Assembly (NCBI GenBank): GCA_964584935.1
Contig: CAZPBN010000038.1
Coordinates: forward strand, 1-10,584
DNA length: 10,584 bases
Source: CAZPBN01 sp964584935
Lineage (GTDB): Bacteria > Acidobacteriota > Aminicenantia > Aminicenantales > Aminicenantaceae
Direction: 5' to 3'
The notes under the pieces are model-generated. The model did no database searches, was not told where the DNA came from, and saw only the letters and a list, made by a program, of their open reading frames with translations. Position 1 is the first letter of the stretch, and every line of letters begins with the position of its first letter. A program made the position numbers and the translations under genes. Positions 7,313 through 10,584 of the stretch are shown in pieces.

Positions 7313-7492
7313 TACCATGGAAGTAGTCTGGATGTCAAGACCAGGTTGACCAAAGCCACATCCTTTTACAACGGCGCGGCCGGTTTTTTCAATGCAGAGA
7401 TGGAGGAGGAAGCCCTCTCTTTTCCCCGAAGCATTTTCAGATTGCTCGAATACTTCGGATACGGACTCTACGTTGGTAGAAAATATCAATAA
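7313..7492 (+). pseudogene. C-terminal remnant of an unrecognised protein
   Basis: A rightward frame is open from just after the right repeat to a TAA at 7490-7492 and encodes about 59 residues with natural-looking composition. It includes LDVKTRLTKATSFYNGAAGF, then FNAEMEEEALSFPRS and LLEYFGYGLYVGRKYQ. It has no start codon: an in-frame TGA precedes it at 7310-7312, at the repeat border. I read it as the 3' end of a gene whose body was lost or lies elsewhere. I do not recognise the family. The minus-strand frame over the same DNA looks less protein-like. Confidence 0.4.
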
Positions 7493-7537
7493 CAGAGATT
7501 TGCTTTTTTCCAGAACCGTCCCCGTCTTTTCACAGAA

Positions 7538-7552
7538 TGGAAATGATTTCCA
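7538..7552. repeat. 15-base dyad between coding remnants
   Basis: TGGAAAT and ATTTCCA are exact inverted copies around one G. The centre is too tight for a hairpin, but the form would suit a dimeric DNA-binding protein. It lies 46 bases after the stop of the orphan fragment and 124 bases before the methyltransferase start. A TACAAT hexamer at 7571-7576 follows, without a convincing -35 box. No function can be assigned; the rest of 7493-7664 shows no gene. Confidence 0.25.
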
Positions 7553-7676
7553 GAAAAATTTATTTATTGCTACAATAAAACAGATTTCATCTTCATCATT
7601 TATGGAAGATTATGGTTTCATTTTCGTGTCAATTCACAGAAGGCTTTTTTTCCAATCTTTCAAAATGGAGGCTTTG

Positions 7677-8006
7677 ATGAATATACTGGGAGATATTTCA
7701 TATAAAATTCTAATCTTATTCATTGTGGGGATGGCTCTGTTTTTTGTTTTAGGGTTTTCATTAAATCAAGAATTGGATGAAAAAGTTCGGTCTTTTCTGG
7801 AAAGTCACCGATATCAGTGGAGGGACATGAATGTGCCTCGAACCGACGGCCAGATTCTCTACGATATTGTTGTTGAGAACGGGTACACCAGAGCTTTAGA
7901 GATCGGAACCTCCACAGGACACTCAGGAACTTGGATCGCCTGGGCTCTCAGCAAGACCGGAGGCAAGCTCATCACCATTGAACACTATAAGAATTTGCTT
8001 TTTTAG
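7677..8006 (+). pseudogene. SAM-dependent O-methyltransferase, 3'-truncated
   Basis: The 109-residue product begins MNILGDISYKILILFIVGM with a membrane helix at ~8-28, then a methyltransferase N-terminal region (RTDGQILYDIVVENGY) and the SAM-binding motif I, ALEIGTSTGHSGTW (~73-86). After GGKLITIE, the second SAM contact, the sequence turns into HYKNLLF and stops. Family members normally run to about 200-250 residues, so more than half of the catalytic domain, including the substrate site, is missing and the product should be inactive. Similarity ends near 7980, where AT-rich DNA starts. The start at 7677 is preferred because GGAG (7667-7670) stands 6 bases before it; the open frame runs back to 7392 but that part has no family resemblance. 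The membrane-anchored form with this motif is common in several phyla. Confidence 0.7.
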
Positions 8007-8025
8007 TTGCTGTGATTTTGACTTC

Positions 8026-8140
8026 TTTTTACTAATTTCCTCTCTTCTCAACTTCCTCATTAACAATATTAAAGAAAATAAAAAAACCGGTCAAGGAAAA
8101 ATGTAGAAAAAAAGAAAAGAGAAGATAATTTTAGTAAAAA
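8026..8140. repeat. inverted repeat pair in AT-rich spacer
   Basis: TTTTTACTAA (8026-8035) and TTAGTAAAAA (8131-8140) are exact inverted copies, and the bases just inside (CTCTTCTC at left, GAGAAGAT at right) continue the complementarity imperfectly. The 115-base unit has no coding potential and lies where the truncated methyltransferase ends and before the transposase fragment. It has the outline of a small non-autonomous element, though no target-site duplication is obvious, and low sequence complexity could produce it by chance. The rest of 8007-8208 holds nothing else I can identify. Confidence 0.3.
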
Positions 8141-8208
8141 TGATAATATAATGGGAGTAAAGAATAGATCTCGACATTAATAAAGCAACCTAGACTTTTA
8201 TAGATATT

Positions 8209-8379
8209 TCACTTGTTCCTCAGCTGCCATATGAAGCTGGGCATGTGCAGGATGCAAAGAAAGCCATACTCCCTCTCAAAGCGGTTTTCATATTCAAGAA
8301 CAAATTGCTCAAAGTAATGAAACAACACCCTGTAAAACACAGTGCGTTCCGGATGACGCTGACGGTATATCCCTGCCAT
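8209..8379 (-). pseudogene. IS91-family transposase, N-terminal fragment
   Basis: On the minus strand the frame from ATG 8379 reads MAGIYRQRHPERTVFYRVLF and then HYFEQFVLEYENRFEREYGF. This is the characteristic opening of IS91-type transposases (family form like YRPRHPERTVLYRVLFHHF ... EYEGRFEKEYGFF), which precedes the zinc-binding cysteines and the catalytic HUH/Tyr region. After residue ~40 the resemblance stops: the frame goes on with LCILHMPSFIWQLRNK to a TGA. The zinc-finger and catalytic parts are absent, so only about 10% of the gene remains. The fragment overlaps, in opposite orientation, the DNA just upstream of the truncated SEC-C-associated gene, so IS insertion or later deletion probably removed that gene's 5' end. 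Confidence 0.65.
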
Positions 8380-8391
8380 TGCAGCAGGGAT
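8369..8391. repeat. 8-base-pair hairpin over the transposase start codon
   Basis: ATCCCTGC (8369-8376) and GCAGGGAT (8384-8391) are exact complements around the 7-base loop CATTGCA. The loop holds the transposase start codon (minus-strand ATG at 8379-8377). The GC-containing stem is the strongest hairpin in this part of the window. It might limit transposase translation, or be a copy of a dispersed hairpin repeat. Confidence 0.4.
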
Positions 8392-8427
8392 GATTCAAGA
8401 AACGAGCCAGAATGACAGGAATGCTGA

Positions 8428-9051
8428 AAATGGAGTGTTCCCTCTGTAGAAATCCATTTCCGCATAAAATACAAAACTCGTCTAAGAAAACGGCTTTCCC
8501 AACTCAAGAGCTTTGAATACGACAAACAGGACGACTCATGGACATGGCTAAAAGCCAAGAGCCGAAAATATCCTGACGCACCCAGATCCATCCTGGGAAG
8601 CTTCCGGATCAAAGGAGACCGCCTCATTGCAGAGACAAATTCCAAGGAGAGGGCTCTCAGGCTGCGTTCCAAGCTCAAAGGTCATCTCCGCGATCTCATT
8701 ACTTATGAAAAAGCACTTTTTCGAGATCCTTACGATTTTTTAGAGATGTCACCAGAAGAAATCGATGCTCTGGACAAAGAGTCCCAAGAACTTCACTCAA
8801 GACCCGAGGTCCAGGAAGCTATGAAGAAGCACCTGGAACATCATTACTTTGTTGAATGGCCCAAGACCAAACTTCCCGCCTTAGGTAACCTCACTCCCCT
8901 GCAAGCAGCTAAAAGGAAGAAAGAGCGTGCTCAGCTCATCGCTCTTATAGACGAGTTCGAGCAAAGTCAAAAATCCTCCTTTTCTGAAATGCCAATGATC
9001 AATTTCAACAAGCTGCGCAGGATTCTAGGACTCTCCATCCAATCAAAATAA
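8428..9051 (+). pseudogene. SEC-C-associated family protein, 5'-truncated
   Basis: The open frame runs from just after a TGA (8425-8427) to TAA at 9049-9051, giving 207 residues. Family resemblance starts almost at once, with VEIHFRIKYKTRL from 8446, then ILGSFRIKGDRLIAETNSKE and RALRLRSKL, then HHYFVEWPKTKLPALGNLTP with LQAAKRKKERAQLIALIDEF. These match a family often annotated with SEC-C zinc motifs, whose members carry a LGG-K-TP-x-EA-type block. No CxCxSGxxxxxC motif is seen in the part present. The first in-frame ATG is at 8746, well inside the conserved region, and no GTG or TTG start with a ribosome site precedes the homology. The gene therefore lost its N-terminus at a junction with the IS91 fragment near 8400-8445. 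If translated from 8746, only 101 residues would be made. The function of the family is not established. Confidence 0.6.
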
Positions 9052-9133
9052 CCACACTATTACTCTGTTCAGATGGATATTCTTTCATTCTTCCTTTAGG
9101 ATTGTTAAAATAAAATCATCAAGACCAAATATA

Positions 9134-10348
9134 ATGATGAAGAAAAAATCATCCTTAGCTGAGGCTGTAAAAAAGGCCTTAGAAAAAGTGAACGGACCGA
9201 TCAACCAAAATGATTTAATTGAAAAAGTTTTAGAAATTTATCCCTCTTCTGCCAAGAAGCCGCATGTGAGCATTCGCAGGCATTTAAGAATGGAGGAAGA
9301 TGGCCGGTCTATTGTCTATCTGGATAAAAAGACTGTGACTCCTCTCCGGGTCGGAGCCCCGGGTGTCCGTTTCCGCATTCCCCTTTTTCGCAGGGAAGTG
9401 AAAAAGGGCGTGCTGCCCGTATTCCCATCCTTTAAAGGATGGGTTTCTTACACCGCCGGGAGGCCTTTCTTGAATTTAATGGACGAACAAAAAAATCCAC
9501 TGCCGATGCCTATGGTCTCTTTAAAATACCGGATACCTGGCCAAAAAGAAGATATTGAGGTGGATGCCTTTGAATTGAGCCGTTGGTTTCAGAAACACAA
9601 AGCACGGCGTAACGACAGTATCCTTGTGACTGTAGAATCCTGGGAGCCCAGAGGATTTCGGCTGGAATTTGAAAAGGAGAAAAAACGCCGTAAACGCCAT
9701 GAAGAGATTGAAGAAAAAAATCAAAAGCTGGCAGATATTTTATTCGAGATGCTGGAAACAGCCACTTCCGAACAAATCTATGTGGATAAAGCCATACCTT
9801 CGGCATATCTTCGTTTGAAGGATCCCAGGGGATATCCCGGAGACCACTGGACATCAGTTTTAGAAAAGGACTCGCGCATGCGCCAGACTGGTTATTCCAT
9901 CACTTATCCTGAAAAACGGAATTTTATGGAAAAGGTTCTCAGAGAAGGAGAGGCTCCTTTCCAAGAGCAGGAATTCTTTCCAGAGGAAGGGGAAAAGCTG
10001 TATCACTTCAGGGTTTCTCTGAAATACCGCAGAGATATTTGGCGCCAAATTATAGTCCTGGGAGATCAAACCCTGGCTGACTTTGATGTCTTCATCCGGT
10101 CTGAATTTAATCATGATATGTCAGACCACTTGGGTGGATTCTGGAAGTTGGTCCGGCGGGGACAAACAAACCGCTACCGAGAGGTTGATTTAGGGAATGT
10201 CGATCCTATGGGGAGAGCGAGCGGCGAAGAAATCAGAATAGCGGGATTAGGTCTTAGAGCAGGCGATCGACTCAAATATGTTTATGATTTCGGTCACTGG
10301 ATAGAGCACAAAATCATACTGGAGAAGATAGAATCGCCCCCGGGATAA
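9134..10348 (+). CDS. plasmid pRiA4b ORF-3-like domain protein with N-terminal winged-helix-like domain
   Basis: The 404-residue protein has three visible parts. Residues ~6-70 (SLAEAVKKALEKVNGPINQN ... SIRRHLRMEEDGRSIVYLDK) look like a HARE-HTH or similar winged-helix domain. A central region (~75-182) has VRFRIPLFRREVKKGVLPVF and NDSILVTVESWEPRGFRLEF, followed by a very basic segment KEKKRRKRHEE. The C-terminal ~288-400 is a pRiA4b ORF-3 (PF07929-type) domain: YHFRVSLKYRRDIWRQIIVL, then LADFDVFIRSEFNHDMSDHL, then GDRLKYVYDFGHWIEHKIIL. The N-terminus and basic linker suggest nucleic-acid binding, but the biochemical role of the family is unknown. The start may be 9134 or the next codon (ATGATG); no clear Shine-Dalgarno is present. 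It follows the truncated SEC-C-associated gene by 82 bases on the same strand, a pairing also seen in genomes carrying both families. The gene looks intact and complete. Confidence 0.8.
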   Translation: MMKKKSSLAEAVKKALEKVNGPINQNDLIEKVLEIYPSSAKKPHVSIRRHLRMEEDGRSIVYLDKKTVTPLRVGAPGVRFRIPLFRREVKKGVLPVFPSFKGWVSYTAGRPFLNLMDEQKNPLPMPMVSLKYRIPGQKEDIEVDAFELSRWFQKHKARRNDSILVTVESWEPRGFRLEFEKEKKRRKRHEEIEEKNQKLADILFEMLETATSEQIYVDKAIPSAYLRLKDPRGYPGDHWTSVLEKDSRMRQTGYSITYPEKRNFMEKVLREGEAPFQEQEFFPEEGEKLYHFRVSLKYRRDIWRQIIVLGDQTLADFDVFIRSEFNHDMSDHLGGFWKLVRRGQTNRYREVDLGNVDPMGRASGEEIRIAGLGLRAGDRLKYVYDFGHWIEHKIILEKIESPPG

Positions 10349-10481
10349 CCAAAATAAGAACTATCGAGATTGAAGCCAATTCCTTAAAATAAGCTCAAGA
10401 ACAACTCAAATCAAAAATACCAAAAGGCCTTGGTACGATGCAGATGCAGCAAGATCGGCTCGCCTCCATGGCAAAAAAATG

Positions 10482-10510
10482 TTGACTAAAATTGAAATAA
10501 ATAACAAAAT
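10482..10510 (+). promoter_or_regulatory. candidate sigma-70 promoter for the gene at the right edge
   Basis: TTGACT (10482-10487) and CAAAAT (10505-10510) are separated by exactly 17 bases, matching 5 of 6 and 4 of 6 consensus positions. They lie about 33 bases before the start of the edge gene. The other part of the 10349-10542 spacer shows no gene or convincing terminator. Confidence 0.4.
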
Positions 10511-10542
10511 AAACGTCCAGGTATAGGTAGAGGATTGTTTCA

Positions 10543-10584
10543 ATGCTAAAAAAAGTATTATTATGTTTTTTCATGAGCGCTTTA
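10543..10584 (+). CDS. 5' end of a probably secreted protein, cut by the window edge
   Basis: An ATG at 10543, preceded by AGAGG (10529-10533) at a 9-base spacing, opens the frame MLKKVLLCFFMSAL, which runs off the window. Two lysines followed by a hydrophobic run are the start of a signal peptide or lipoprotein leader. The cysteine at residue 8 is too early to be a lipobox. A candidate promoter stands just upstream. Nothing can be said about function. Confidence 0.45.
   Translation, partial: MLKKVLLCFFMSAL

Noticed and set aside
7268..7489. 73-codon minus-strand open frame upstream of the small Cys/His-rich gene
   Set aside because: It would run through the promoter and palindrome and end in a repeat-derived AT-rich tail. 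The plus-strand frame over the same DNA has better protein composition.
7392..7664. Upstream extension of the methyltransferase frame
   Set aside because: These 91 codons show no family resemblance, lie over another remnant, and have no ribosome site. The GGAG before 7677 marks the natural start.
8220..8678. 152-codon minus-strand open frame
   Set aside because: It lies opposite the SEC-C-associated coding remnant and in a different frame from the IS91-type fragment. Its residue pattern (Ser/Leu/Cys-rich, no motif) is that of a shadow frame.
10430..10470. GC-richer patch with GGCCTTGG and GCAGATGCAGC before the edge gene
   Set aside because: The possible stems are short and imperfect with no T-run, and no frame gives a recognisable peptide, so neither a terminator nor a gene remnant can be supported.
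1..10584. CRISPR arrays, tRNA and rRNA genes
   Set aside because: No regularly spaced repeats, cloverleaf-like segments or conserved rRNA blocks were seen on either strand.

Overview
The window joins one intact 6-kb efflux operon to flanks made mostly of gene remnants. From about 1205 to 7310 there is a complete leftward (minus strand) RND tripartite efflux operon: a 62-residue Cys/His-rich small protein, a membrane-fusion protein, an RND pump and a TolC-type outer-membrane factor. The TolC-like protein and the weak use of Shine-Dalgarno sites inside the operon look Bacteroidota-like. A short AT-rich direct repeat of about 50 bases, containing a palindrome, sits just upstream of the operon promoter region and again just after the last gene, so the operon is bracketed by repeats.

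Left flank (1-1204): a rightward serine beta-lactamase-family gene has lost its 5' part, including the catalytic SxxK motif. Its first ~65 codons run through unrelated DNA that may hold, on the opposite strand, a piece of a tyrosine recombinase. A small AT-rich stretch with a 9-base inverted repeat and a 21-codon mini-ORF leads to the left repeat.

Right flank (7310-10584): an orphan C-terminal coding fragment of unknown family, an O-methyltransferase cut off just after its SAM-binding motif, an AT-rich patch with inverted repeats, the first ~40 residues of an IS91-type transposase on the minus strand, a 5'-truncated gene of a SEC-C-associated family, an intact 404-residue protein with a C-terminal plasmid pRiA4b ORF-3 domain, and the first 14 codons of a probably secreted protein at the window edge.

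Organism: not identifiable with confidence. The flanking genes (IS91-type fragment, SEC-C-associated/pRiA4b pair, degraded elements) fit a genome rich in mobile DNA such as a spirochaete or deltaproteobacterium. The efflux operon resembles Bacteroidota genes. I infer that the operon may have been acquired horizontally, but a Bacteroidota host with its own gene graveyard is also possible.

How the genes work together: the fusion protein, pump and TolC homologue would form one envelope-spanning export complex. The small Cys/His-rich protein is encoded first and might sense or bind metal or thiol ligands. The palindrome overlapping the operon promoter is a likely repressor operator, but no regulator gene lies in the window. 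The flanking genes show no functional link with the pump.
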